This document shows positions 44,751 through 55,003 of a DNA stretch of 64,000 bases, one piece after another. The notes beneath the pieces were generated by a model. It did no database searches and was not told the DNA's origin. It worked only from the letters and a program-made list of their open reading frames with translations. Position numbers and translations under genes: made by a program. Source of the stretch: Bosea sp. 685 (GTDB taxonomy: Bacteria; Pseudomonadota; Alphaproteobacteria; Rhizobiales; Beijerinckiaceae). The stretch covers positions 1,426,001 through 1,490,000 of the forward strand of contig NZ_CP134779.1 in the NCBI RefSeq assembly GCF_031884435.1, read 5' to 3'. The stretch's first letter is position 1, and every line of letters starts with the position of its first letter.

Positions 44751-46655
44751 ATGAAATTCCCGCCCTCCATCCTGGAAGAGATCAAGGCGCGGCTGCCGGT
44801 GTCGGCGGTCGTGGGCAAGCGCGTGCGCCTGGCCAAATCGGGCCGCGAATGGAAGGGCCTGTCGCCCTTCAACGCCGAGAAGACGCCTTCCTTCTTCGTC
44901 AACGACCAGAAGGGCTCGTTCTTCGATTTCTCCTCGGGCAAGAACGGCGACATCTTCAAATTCGTAATGGAGACGGAAGGGCTTTCCTTCCCGGAGGCCG
45001 TCGAGAAGCTCGCTTCCGAAGCCGGCGTGACGCTGCCGAAGATCACGCATGAGGCGCAGGCTCAGGAAGAGAAGCGCAAGGGCCTGCATGAGGTCGTCGA
45101 GCTTGCGGCGCGTTTCTTCGAGGCCGAGCTCATGGGCGATCGCGGTGCGGCGGCGCGGCGCTATCTCTCGGGCCGGGGCCTGGAGGGCGAGGCGCGCAAG
45201 CTCTTCCGCATCGGCTATGGCCCGCCGGACCGCTTCGCCTTGCGCGATCACCTTGCAGCCAAGGGCGTCGATGCCGCGCTGATGATGGAGACGGGGCTGC
45301 TGGTGCATGGCGACGAGATCGCCGTGCCTTATGACCGTTTCCGCGACCGCATCATGTTCCCGATCCATGATGCGCGCGGCCGGGTGGTCGCTTTCGGCGG
45401 ACGAGCGATGAGCGCAGAGGTCTCGGCGAAATATCTGAACTCGCCGGAGACGCCGCTCTTCCACAAGGGCTCGCTGCTGTTCAACCACCACAATGCTCGC
45501 AAGGGCGCCCATGACACCGGCCAGGTGATCGTCGTCGAGGGCTATGTCGACGTGATCGCGATGACGCTGGCGGGCTTTCCGCAGACCGTCGCGCCGCTGG
45601 GCACCGCACTGACCGAGGACCAGCTCGGCCTGCTCTGGCGCATGGCCGACGAGCCGGTGATCTGCCTCGATGGCGACAAGGCCGGACGCAAGGCGGCAAG
45701 CCGCGCGATCGACATCGCGCTACCAATGCTGGAGCCGGGCAAGTCGCTCGCCTTCGCGACCTTGCCTGACGGGCAGGACCCCGATGATCTGGCGCGTGCG
45801 GGCGGCAAGATGGCTGTTGCCGAGGTGCTGCAGGCGGCGCGCCCGCTGGTCGACATGCTCTGGACGCGCGAGGTCGAGGCCGGCACTCTCGACACGCCCG
45901 AGCGCCGCGCCGCCTTCGAGCGCCGGCTGAAGGAGCCGCTTGGCCAGATCAAGGACGAGGCGACGCGCCGGCATTACCGCCGCGAGATGGATGAGCGCCT
46001 GGCCCAGCTTTTCGCCAGCGCCGCTCCCGCGCGGGCCGAGCGTGGCCGTGACGGCGGCTTTCAGCGCGGTCGCCCGCAAGGCGGTGGCGCCGGGCGCGGC
46101 GGTTTCCGTCAGGCCGTGGCGCCCTGGGCCGTTGGCCCGCTCAAGGCGAGCAGCCAATTGACGCAGTCGCGGATGATGGCGGGCCGCCGCGGCGAGGATG
46201 TGCGCGAGGCCTTCATTTTGCTGGCGCTGGCGAGCCATCCCGATCTGATCTTGCGTTGCGCCGACGAGATCGCCGAGCTCGCGCTCGATGGCCCCGCCGC
46301 AGAGCGTTTCCGCCAGGTGCTGCTCGAGGCTGCCATGGATGATAGCCTCGACGAGAATGCGCTGGCCGATCGCCTGGTCCAGCCGCGTGTGCAGGAGGCC
46401 CAAAGCGCGCTATTGGCGATCACCGGGCGGGCCGAGCGCCAAAAATTGACGCAAGCGGCTGATCCAGAATCGGTTTTCGACTCAATTCGGCAGGCTATCG
46501 TCTTGCATCATCGCGCGCGGACGTTACATAGCGAGCTGAAGGCAGCCGAGCGCGCATTGGCTGACGAAGCGACCGAAGCCAATTTCGCCTGGATCAAGGA
46601 CGTCAAGGCCCGCCTCGAGACGATCGAGGGCACGGAGGCCATGTCTGGAGATTGA
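44751..46655 (+). CDS. dnaG: DNA primase DnaG, zinc-finger residues replaced
   Basis: 634 residues. Synthesises RNA primers at the replication fork. TOPRIM catalytic residues are in VIVVEGYVDVIAMTLAGF and PVICLDGDKAGRKAA. The N-terminal domain aligns with the primase zinc-binding domain, but the Cys/His ligands are absent: GLSPFN stands where GLCPFH is usual, and FDFSSGKNGD where FHCFGCG is usual. The same replacement occurs, as I recall, in Caulobacter and Bradyrhizobium primases. The C-terminal DnaB-binding part is divergent. rpoD follows, the classical dnaG-rpoD order. Confidence 0.95.
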   Translation: MKFPPSILEEIKARLPVSAVVGKRVRLAKSGREWKGLSPFNAEKTPSFFVNDQKGSFFDFSSGKNGDIFKFVMETEGLSFPEAVEKLASEAGVTLPKITHEAQAQEEKRKGLHEVVELAARFFEAELMGDRGAAARRYLSGRGLEGEARKLFRIGYGPPDRFALRDHLAAKGVDAALMMETGLLVHGDEIAVPYDRFRDRIMFPIHDARGRVVAFGGRAMSAEVSAKYLNSPETPLFHKGSLLFNHHNARKGAHDTGQVIVVEGYVDVIAMTLAGFPQTVAPLGTALTEDQLGLLWRMADEPVICLDGDKAGRKAASRAIDIALPMLEPGKSLAFATLPDGQDPDDLARAGGKMAVAEVLQAARPLVDMLWTREVEAGTLDTPERRAAFERRLKEPLGQIKDEATRRHYRREMDERLAQLFASAAPARAERGRDGGFQRGRPQGGGAGRGGFRQAVAPWAVGPLKASSQLTQSRMMAGRRGEDVREAFILLALASHPDLILRCADEIAELALDGPAAERFRQVLLEAAMDDSLDENALADRLVQPRVQEAQSALLAITGRAERQKLTQAADPESVFDSIRQAIVLHHRARTLHSELKAAERALADEATEANFAWIKDVKARLETIEGTEAMSGD

Positions 46656-46858
46656 AGGCTAGCTGCTCCGGCTTCCGCGGTCATGCTATGCGTGCCGATT
46701 ACAGGTGGTTTACGATTCATCAACGATGATCGGCGCCATCTGGCCGAAGTGATTTGGGTGGGGTGAGCGCGCCGGACCAGCGGCCGCGCCGCCCTTTTAT
46801 GCGTCTGCATGTGGCTTCTTCCGAGCCGTGGCGACGCGCGAGTGCGGAGCGCTGATTG

Positions 46859-48886
<2,028 letters not shown>

Positions 48887-48893
48887 GTTGATC

Positions 48894-48922
48894 AAGGCGG
48901 GTCGAGAGACCCGCCTTTTTTC
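48894..48922 (+). terminator. Rho-independent terminator of rpoD
   Basis: AAGGCGGGTC, GAGA loop, GACCCGCCTT followed by TTTT C: 10-bp stem with U tract directly after the rpoD stop. Confidence 0.92.
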
Positions 48923-48965
48923 TTGGCCGGGACGGTGCCAAGATGGCGGCCTCAGGGGGGCAGCT

Positions 48966-49211
48966 ATGACCGACAAGCCTGATCTGGCGGCGATCGAAGC
49001 GGCGGTGCAGGCCGCCCAAGCGCAGGCCGAAGCGCAACGCAAGCAGCCCGCCGTGGCGAGCGATACGGGCAGCACGGCGAGCGATGGCGTCGGCGACGTC
49101 GTTAGCGCCGTCCTTGACGGCGCGCTCGACCTCGCAGGCAGCGTGCTCTCCAGCGCCGGCGAAGCTGCCGCTTCGGTGATCGGCGGTATCTTCGAAGGCC
49201 TGGGCTCCTAG
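48966..49211 (+). CDS. Small alanine/glycine-rich protein of unknown function
   Basis: 81 residues from ATG 48966 (purine-rich GGGGGGCAGC upstream). N-terminal AAIEAAVQAAQAQAEAQRK is helical, followed by a Ser/Thr linker and a weakly hydrophobic, glycine-rich end (LDLAGSVLSSAGEAAASVIGGIFEGLGS) that could lie on a membrane. No recognised domain. Codon use looks native. Confidence 0.55.
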   Translation: MTDKPDLAAIEAAVQAAQAQAEAQRKQPAVASDTGSTASDGVGDVVSAVLDGALDLAGSVLSSAGEAAASVIGGIFEGLGS

Positions 49212-49296
49212 ATCACTTTTCTGCTCGTATCCCTACCTGCTGGGACAGCCGATCGTCTGATCCGCCGCGCCCTGGCTTTATCTGCCGTGGGGCGAT

Positions 49297-49734
49297 TCAT
49301 TCGACTGCCGCGATGCGAATGGGGCGTGTCCCGATCGGAGCGCCGGTCTCGCGGTCGATGGTGACAGCTTCGATCTCGGTTCCGGTCTCGGCGTCGAAGA
49401 AGCGCGTCACCTTGCCCCCGCCGCGATGCTTGCGTCCCCAGGCGCCGATCGCAAACAGCACCGGCAGAAAGTCGCGGCCGGCTTGCGTCAGCACGTATTC
49501 GTCCCGTGGTGGGCGCTCGGAATAGCGGCGTTTCTCCAGCAGTCCCTCCTCGGTCAGGGCCGAAAGTCGCCCCGTCAGCATCGTCGGCGCGATGCCGAGG
49601 CTTTTGCGGAAATCATCGAAGCGGGTCAGCCCCGCATGGGCGTCGCGCATGATCAGCATGCTCCACGCGTCTCCCACGAGCGCCAGGCTCCGGGCGATCA
49701 GGCATGGCTGGTTCGAAAGATTCTTCATGTCCAT
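49297..49734 (-). CDS. HxlR-family transcriptional regulator
   Basis: 145 residues. HxlR winged helix: PCLIARSLALVGDAWSMLIMRDAHAGLTRFDDFRKSLGIAPTMLTGRLSAL. Many members sense aldehydes, electrophiles or redox state through a conserved Cys; Cys11 (QPCLIAR) is in that place. Divergent from an SDR and quinone-oxidoreductase pair, with three iterons in between. Confidence 0.92.
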   Translation of the reverse strand: MDMKNLSNQPCLIARSLALVGDAWSMLIMRDAHAGLTRFDDFRKSLGIAPTMLTGRLSALTEEGLLEKRRYSERPPRDEYVLTQAGRDFLPVLFAIGAWGRKHRGGGKVTRFFDAETGTEIEAVTIDRETGAPIGTRPIRIAAVE

Positions 49735-49740
49735 ACTTTT

Positions 49741-49773
49741 TTGATAGTGACTTGATACGGATTTGATAGTAAC
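49741..49773. promoter_or_regulatory. Three 11-bp iterons, probable HxlR operator
   Basis: TTGATAGTGAC, TTGATACGGAT and TTGATAGTAAC run head to tail without gap, each 11 bp, so copies lie on one helical face. They lie between the HxlR start (49734) and the SDR start (49818). Confidence 0.65.
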
Positions 49774-49817
49774 TAACTGCTCATCGCAATTCCACGAAAA
49801 AATGAAGGCGGAAGACG

Positions 49818-50648
49818 ATGAGCAAGACTGAACGGAGCAAGACAGAACGCGGCATTGCCCTGGTCACGGGGGCGTCCTCCGGCATCGGGCTGGTGACGGC
49901 ACAAGCGCTGCGGCGCGATGGCTACCGTGTCTTCGGCACCAGCCGGAAGCCGATGCCCGATACCGCGGACGGGGTCACGATGCTGATCTGCGACGTGATC
50001 GACGATGCATCCGTGCAGGGCGTCGTCGACGAGGTGCTGAGCCGGGCAGGGCGGATCGATCTTCTCGTCAACAATGCCGGGATCGGATTGCTGGGCGGCG
50101 CAGAGGAATCCACGACGACGCAGGCGAAAGCGGTGTTCGACGTGAATGTGTTCGGCACCATGCGCATGACGAATGCGGTCCTGCCCGTGATGAGGCGGCA
50201 GCGCAAAGGCCGGATCGTCAACCTCAGCTCCATACTCGGGCTGATCCCTGCGCCCTATAACGCGCTCTACGCATCGACCAAGCACGCCATCGAAGGCTAT
50301 TCGGAATCGCTCGACCATGAAGTGCGCATGCAGGGCATCCGCGTCGTGCTCGTCGAGCCCGGTGTGACCCGCACCTCCTTTGAGGAGAACATCACGCGGC
50401 CGGACCGGCCGCTGGCCATCTACGATACGGTTCGCACCGAGGCGGAGAAGCTGATGCGCGCGATCGTGGCAAAAGGCGATGCTCCCGAGGTGGTTGCTGA
50501 CGCCGTCGTAAGGGCCGCCAATGCGGCCTCGCCCAGGAGACGCTACACGGCCGGAAAAGCTGCAGGGCAGGTCCGCTTCATGCGCCGCTTCCTGCCTGAG
50601 TCCTTCGTCGACAAGAACCTTCGGAAATTCAACGGACTTCCCGCTTGA
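49818..50648 (+). CDS. Short-chain dehydrogenase/reductase
   Basis: 276 residues. Classical SDR: cofactor motif ALVTGASSGIGLVTAQAL, NNAGIG, and active site SSILGLIPAPYNALYASTKHA with Ser, Tyr and Lys. LVEPGVTRTSFEENI follows. Oxidises or reduces an unknown carbonyl/alcohol with NAD(P)H. First gene of a likely two-gene unit under HxlR control. Confidence 0.92.
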   Translation: MSKTERSKTERGIALVTGASSGIGLVTAQALRRDGYRVFGTSRKPMPDTADGVTMLICDVIDDASVQGVVDEVLSRAGRIDLLVNNAGIGLLGGAEESTTTQAKAVFDVNVFGTMRMTNAVLPVMRRQRKGRIVNLSSILGLIPAPYNALYASTKHAIEGYSESLDHEVRMQGIRVVLVEPGVTRTSFEENITRPDRPLAIYDTVRTEAEKLMRAIVAKGDAPEVVADAVVRAANAASPRRRYTAGKAAGQVRFMRRFLPESFVDKNLRKFNGLPA

Positions 50649-50706
50649 GCCGTCACCGCTGCATTGCTGGCGCTGCCGGCTCACCACAAAAACGAAAGCC
50701 AGTCCG

Positions 50707-51708
50707 ATGAAATCATTCCTGATCGATCGCTACAAGAAAGGCGGTGCTCTGCGGCTCGGCGAAACGCCCGTGCCGGAGTTGCGCGAAAACGACGTCCTGA
50801 TCGAGATCCGCGCCGCTGGCGTCAATCCCGTGGACGCCAAGATCCGGGACGGCGAGTTCAAGCTCATCCTGCGCTATCGCCTCCCCCTGATCCTCGGGAG
50901 CGATCTCGCCGGCGTGGTGACCCGCATCGGGTCCAAGGTTACGCGCTTCAGCCCGGGCGACGAGGTCTATGCGCATCCGGGCCAGGACCGCATCGGCACC
51001 TTCGCGGAGTTCATCGCGGTAGACCAGGCCAATGTGGCGCTGAAGCCCAAGAACCTGACGATGGAAGAGGCGGCTTCCATGCCGTTGGTCGCCTTGACCG
51101 CCTGGCAGGCCCTGGTCGAGCGAGCCAAGCTGCAGAAGGGACAGAAGGTCCTGATCCATGCCGGCTCGGGCGGCGTGGGCACGCTCGCGATCCAGCTTGC
51201 CAAGCATCTCGGGGCCCATGTCGCCACGACCACGAGCACAGCCAATATCGCCCTTGTGCAAAGCCTCGGCGCGGATGTCGTGATCGACTACAAGAAGGAC
51301 GACTTCGAGACGGTGCTCCAGGGCTACGACGTCGTGCTGAACAGCCTCGGCAAGGACACGCTGGAGAAATCTCTTGCGGTGCTGAAGCCGGGCGGGACGC
51401 TGATCTCGATTTCCGGTCCGCCCGATCCTGACTTCGCGAGGAAAAGTGGCCTTGGTTGGCCGCTTCAACTGGTCACGCGCCTGCTAAGCTCCGGCATCAG
51501 GAGGAAAGCGAAACGCCGCAGGATCAACTATTCCTTCCTCTTCATGACGGCCAATGGCGGCCAACTCGGACAGATCACCTCCCTGATCGAGGCGGGTGAG
51601 ATACGCCCGGTGATGGACCGGGTCTTCCCGTTCGAGAAGACCAATGAGGCATTGGCCTATGTCGAAACGGGCCGGGCCAAGGGCAAAGTCGTCATCACAA
51701 TGAAGTAA
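50707..51708 (+). CDS. NADP-dependent quinone oxidoreductase-like MDR protein
   Basis: 333 residues of the zinc-free MDR group. GroES-like domain (AAGVNPVDAKIRDGEFKLI, LILGSDLAGVVTRIG), cofactor domain with VLIHAGSGGVGTLAIQLAKHLGAHVATTTS, and DVVLNSLG. It lacks zinc ligands. Likely reduces quinones or enones, as in stress detoxification. Sixty bases after the SDR gene. Confidence 0.92.
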   Translation: MKSFLIDRYKKGGALRLGETPVPELRENDVLIEIRAAGVNPVDAKIRDGEFKLILRYRLPLILGSDLAGVVTRIGSKVTRFSPGDEVYAHPGQDRIGTFAEFIAVDQANVALKPKNLTMEEAASMPLVALTAWQALVERAKLQKGQKVLIHAGSGGVGTLAIQLAKHLGAHVATTTSTANIALVQSLGADVVIDYKKDDFETVLQGYDVVLNSLGKDTLEKSLAVLKPGGTLISISGPPDPDFARKSGLGWPLQLVTRLLSSGIRRKAKRRRINYSFLFMTANGGQLGQITSLIEAGEIRPVMDRVFPFEKTNEALAYVETGRAKGKVVITMK

Positions 51709-51765
51709 GCTTCGACAATCACATCCGGCTGAAGCGATATTAAAGCCTCAAACCGGAGCGTTTCG

Positions 51766-52740
51766 ATGTCTCCCGAAGTCCCGTTCGCCGCGCTGATCGT
51801 CGCCGCCGCGCTCAGTGCTGGGACGCTCTACGCCATCGCGGCGGACCTCGTGCACAGGCCGCGCGGCGGAATGCTCGCCGCCTTCGCCTGCGCGCTCGGT
51901 CTCACGGCTTGGGCAAGCGCGGCCGCTGCGCAGGAGAGCGTCAGTTTCCGTTCGCTCGATAATGAGACCACGCTGACGGCCTATCTCGATCGCCCGGCGA
52001 CGGAGGATGCGCGGCCAGCCATCGTCATGATGCATGGCTGTTCGGGCCTGCTCGATCGCAATGGCCGCATCCTGCCGATCTATCACGCCTGGACGCGCAT
52101 GCTCGTCGCCAAGGGCTATGTCGTGCTTGTCGTCGACAGCGCGAAATCGCGCGGTTTCGGGCAGACCTGCACTGCCGGGCCGCAGCGGCGCACCATGCTG
52201 CGCGACAGGCCAAAGGACGCCTATGCCGCGCTGCAATACCTCCAGGCGCAGCGCTTCGTGCGGGCCGACCGCGTCGCGCTGATGGGCTGGTCGCAGGGCG
52301 GCGCGACCGTGCTGCTCACCATCAACGATAAGAGCATCGGGCGGCCGCAGCCGCTCGCTCGGGATTTTAATTCCGCGATCGCCTTCTATCCCGGCTCCTG
52401 CAGCGAGACCTTCCAGACCAGGCCCTTTACGCAGGTCGAGCCCGGGCGCTGGACGACGCAGACGCCGCTGCTCGTGCTGTTCGGTGAGGCCGACGTCTGG
52501 ACCCCGTTCGCGCCCTGTGAAGCCTTCGTCAACGCAGCGAAGGCGCGCGGCAACCCGCTCGAACTGAAGAGTTATCCGCGTGCCGTCCATGCCTTTGATG
52601 CCCCCAATGCAGACAGGCGCGAACTGCCGGCTTATCGCAATGGGGATGGCCCGATCCCGCTCATCGGCACGGATGACGAGGCGCGCGCCGACGCGCTGCT
52701 GCGGGTGCTCGCCTTTCTGGAACGGCATTTCGCGCAATAG
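51766..52740 (+). CDS. Dienelactone-hydrolase-family protein with a LysE-derived N terminus
   Basis: 324 residues. From ~62 on it is an α/β-hydrolase of the dienelactone hydrolase family: VMMHGCSGLLDRNGR, the elbow LMGWSQGGATV with Ser in place of Cys, and a late GEADVW/Asp and VHAFDA/His. The first ~45 residues (MSPEVPFAALIVAAALSAGTLYAIAADL, ... LAAFACALGLT) match the start of the LysE protein encoded next at 52817, and the DNA upstream of both ATGs also resembles (GGAGC...CGATGTC). The LysE start thus seems duplicated and fused ahead of a remnant signal peptide (WASAAAAQESVSF). Confidence 0.82.
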   Translation: MSPEVPFAALIVAAALSAGTLYAIAADLVHRPRGGMLAAFACALGLTAWASAAAAQESVSFRSLDNETTLTAYLDRPATEDARPAIVMMHGCSGLLDRNGRILPIYHAWTRMLVAKGYVVLVVDSAKSRGFGQTCTAGPQRRTMLRDRPKDAYAALQYLQAQRFVRADRVALMGWSQGGATVLLTINDKSIGRPQPLARDFNSAIAFYPGSCSETFQTRPFTQVEPGRWTTQTPLLVLFGEADVWTPFAPCEAFVNAAKARGNPLELKSYPRAVHAFDAPNADRRELPAYRNGDGPIPLIGTDDEARADALLRVLAFLERHFAQ

Positions 52741-52816
52741 GCGTGGCTGTTGCCGGCTTGCGTGAAGCACGCGTGCCGCTAACCTGCCGCGAATGTCCGT
52801 TCAGCCGGAGCCATCG

Positions 52817-53428
52817 ATGTCCCCCGAATTCCTCCTGACCTCGCTGATTATCGTCGCTTCGCCCGGCACAGGCGCGATCTACACCATCGCTGCCGGGCTC
52901 ACGCGCGGCTCACGCGCCAGCGTGTTGGCTGCCTTCGCCTGCACGCTCGGCATCGTGCCGCATCTCATTGCCGCGATGATGGGGCTGGCGGCGCTGCTGC
53001 ATGCCAGTGCGCTCGCCTTCGAGATCGTGAAATATGCCGGCGTCGCCTATCTGCTCTGGATGGCCTGGCAGACGTTGCGCGAGCAGGGCGCGCTCAAGGT
53101 CGAGACCAAGGCCGATCCGCGCTCTGGGCTGCGCGTGCTGACAGACGGTATCGCGATCAATGTGCTCAATCCGAAGCTGTCGATCTTCTTCGTCGCCTTC
53201 CTGCCGCAGTTCATTGCCGCCGACGAGGCCGCGCCGCTCACGCGCATGCTGGAACTCTCCGCCGTGTTCATGGCGATGACCTTCGCGGTCTTTGCGCTCT
53301 ACGGTCTCTTCGCCGCGGCGATGCGCGATAAGGTTGTCAGCCGTCCAGCCGTGATGGCCTGGCTGCGCCGCAGCTTTGCCGCCGCCTTTGTCGCGCTGGG
53401 CGCCAAGCTCGCGCTGACCGAGCGCTGA
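52817..53428 (+). CDS. LysE/RhtB-family exporter
   Basis: 203 residues from ATG 52817, matched by the duplicated start in the preceding gene; ATG 52793 adds eight unsupported residues. Six helices with SLIIVASPGTGAIYTIAAGLTRGSRAS, KYAGVAYLLWMAWQTLR and LNPKLSIFFVAFLPQFI, typical of RhtB. Exports amino acids or homoserine lactone-like compounds. YjbQ follows 14 bp later. Confidence 0.92.
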   Translation: MSPEFLLTSLIIVASPGTGAIYTIAAGLTRGSRASVLAAFACTLGIVPHLIAAMMGLAALLHASALAFEIVKYAGVAYLLWMAWQTLREQGALKVETKADPRSGLRVLTDGIAINVLNPKLSIFFVAFLPQFIAADEAAPLTRMLELSAVFMAMTFAVFALYGLFAAAMRDKVVSRPAVMAWLRRSFAAAFVALGAKLALTER

Positions 53429-53442
53429 CGGCCGCGCCGGGG

Positions 53443-53868
53443 ATGAGCTCGCAATCGGTCCTCGCCATCGAGACGCATGGAGCCGGGCTCTATGAGTTCA
53501 CGGACCGCGTCATGGCCTTCATCCGCTCGGCGCCTATCGAAAGCGGGCTGCTGACGCTGTTCCTGCGCCATACCTCCTGCTCGCTGCTGATCCAGGAGAA
53601 TGCCGACCCTGATGTCAGGCGCGATCTCGACGCGTTTTTCCGCCGTTTGGTGCCACAAGCCGATGATCCGGCGATGGCCTATCTGACGCATCGGGCAGAG
53701 GGGCCCGACGACATGCCCGCCCATATCAAGGCGGCATTGACGCCGGTCTCCCTCTCGATCCCGATCATGGACGGACGCCTTGCGCTGGGAACCTGGCAAG
53801 GCATCTATCTGTTCGAGCATCGCCGCAGGCCGCATCGGCGCGAGGTCGTGCTGCATCTGGGGAGTTAG
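53443..53868 (+). CDS. YjbQ-family (UPF0047) protein
   Basis: 141 residues. Conserved HTSCSLLIQENADPDV, GPDDMPAHIKAAL and GTWQGIYLFEHR, the YjbQ signature with metal-like His/Asp positions. Members show weak thiamine-phosphate synthase activity, but the natural role is unclear. Start ATG 53443, 14 bp after LysE, probably cotranscribed. Confidence 0.93.
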   Translation: MSSQSVLAIETHGAGLYEFTDRVMAFIRSAPIESGLLTLFLRHTSCSLLIQENADPDVRRDLDAFFRRLVPQADDPAMAYLTHRAEGPDDMPAHIKAALTPVSLSIPIMDGRLALGTWQGIYLFEHRRRPHRREVVLHLGS

Positions 53869-53881
53869 ATGCCCTCTGCCC

Positions 53882-54136
53882 TTAAGCTGGCGGAGCCACG
53901 ATCAGAGCCATGATCCGCCGCACCAGCGGCAGGACCAGAAGCAGCGTGGGGAAGGCGACCAGCCAGGACAGGCCCCAGGAGACCGGCCAAGTGTGGAGGA
54001 AGTCCGGGGAGAGGCCAAGCGCCCGCAGCGTCGAGATGGCCGAGACCACGAAGGTCATGACGATCGACAAGAGGAAGGGCAGCACGACAGTGCCGTAGCG
54101 CGCCGGAAGCCGGCGCCGGGACGATAGGTTGGACAT
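53882..54136 (-). CDS. DUF2798-like small membrane protein
   Basis: 84 residues from ATG 54136. Two hydrophobic helices (YGTVVLPFLLSIVMTFVVSAISTLRALG and WGLSWLVAFPTLLLVLPLVRR) with a short FLHTWPVS loop, the DUF2798 pattern. Inner membrane, unknown function. Convergent with YjbQ with only a 13-bp gap. Confidence 0.85.
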   Translation of the reverse strand: MSNLSSRRRLPARYGTVVLPFLLSIVMTFVVSAISTLRALGLSPDFLHTWPVSWGLSWLVAFPTLLLVLPLVRRIMALIVAPPA

Positions 54137-54292
54137 GGGACGATAAGCTTTCGTAAGCGGGCCGTGCCGTGGGGCATTGCAAGGCATCTTGGCGAAACAT
54201 CTTGGCAAAGCATCCTGACGGCGATAGCCGGTTGGATGCGTTGTCTGACGTGAGACGCTTACGACCGGCCTGTCAGGCCGATGCCGCCTTCT

Positions 54293-54343
54293 AGGGCAGG
54301 ATTAATGCCAAGGGAAGCCGGTTTTTCGCATCGATCCTGCTCT
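54293..54343. repeat. Family-1 repeat, copy e (inverted, diverged)
   Basis: AGGGCAGGATTAATGCC through GATCCTGCTCT, followed by CACCTTTAGATGAGAG as after copy d. It fills the middle of a 314-bp gap between DUF2798 and HlyU genes, where I see nothing else. Confidence 0.75.
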
Positions 54344-54450
54344 CACCTTTAGATGAGAGGCTGCGCGTCTCGCGCGTGGACGAGCGCAAACTGGGCTCCC
54401 CTTGGCGTTGATCCTGCCCTATATGAAGTCGCGACGAATGCGGAGGCCCC

Positions 54451-54738
54451 ATGTCGTTTTTGAAATCCCTGTTCGGGTTGGGCGGCAAGGCCAGCGAGAC
54501 GCCGGCCGGCCCGCTCAAGAGCATCGAGCATAATGGTTTCACCATCCATGCGACGCCCTATCAGGAAGGCGGGCAGCACCAGCTTTGCGGCGTGGTTGAA
54601 AAGGAGATCGGCGGGGAACTCCGCCAGCATCGCTTTGTGCGGGCCGACCGCTTTCCCGGTGCCGAGGACGCCGCCGATTTCGCGCTGGTGAAGGGTAAGC
54701 AGCTCGTCGATGAGCAAGGCGACGCGCTCTTCAAATAA
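54451..54738 (+). CDS. HlyU-family protein
   Basis: 95 residues. MSFLKSLFGLGGK, EHNGFTIHATPYQEGGQ, GGELRQHRFVRADRFPGAEDA and GKQLVDEQGDALF match the HlyU domain (named after a Vibrio haemolysin activator). In alphaproteobacteria it is a small housekeeping-type protein of unclear role. Cytoplasmic. Confidence 0.88.
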   Translation: MSFLKSLFGLGGKASETPAGPLKSIEHNGFTIHATPYQEGGQHQLCGVVEKEIGGELRQHRFVRADRFPGAEDAADFALVKGKQLVDEQGDALFK

Positions 54739-54937
54739 ATCGGCCGCGGTGCTGCTGCTGGATGATGCCGATTACGTTAAGGCATACAATCATATTGCTC
54801 TGCGGCGTAGACAATAATTTCTGGACTGTTTCTTGAATTTTTCCAGGTTTTTCATTTTTTATTGATGTTCTTGCTTCATCTTGCAGAGTGAGAGGCGATC
54901 CCGCTGAAGCGGCCCGCTTGGCTGCTGCTTTAAGCAT
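54731..54937 (-). CDS. Possible small protein in AT-rich spacer (doubtful)
   Basis: A 68-codon frame from ATG 54937 (MLKAAAKRAASAGSP, DEARTSIKNEKPGKIQETVQKLLSTPQSN) stays open through an unusually AT-rich stretch, where stops would be expected by chance. Composition is soluble and basic-acidic mixed. No ribosome site is visible and I know no homologue. It overlaps the HlyU stop by 8 bp, antisense. The region is also the promoter area of the GGDEF/EAL gene. Confidence 0.25.
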   Translation of the reverse strand: MLKAAAKRAASAGSPLTLQDEARTSIKNEKPGKIQETVQKLLSTPQSNMIVCLNVIGIIQQQHRGRFI

Positions 54938-55003
54938 TTGTTGTGATCTCTACGGCTTCTATCGAAAGCGCAGAGTTTCAAGAATGTTCAGCGGATTGCA
55001 CCA

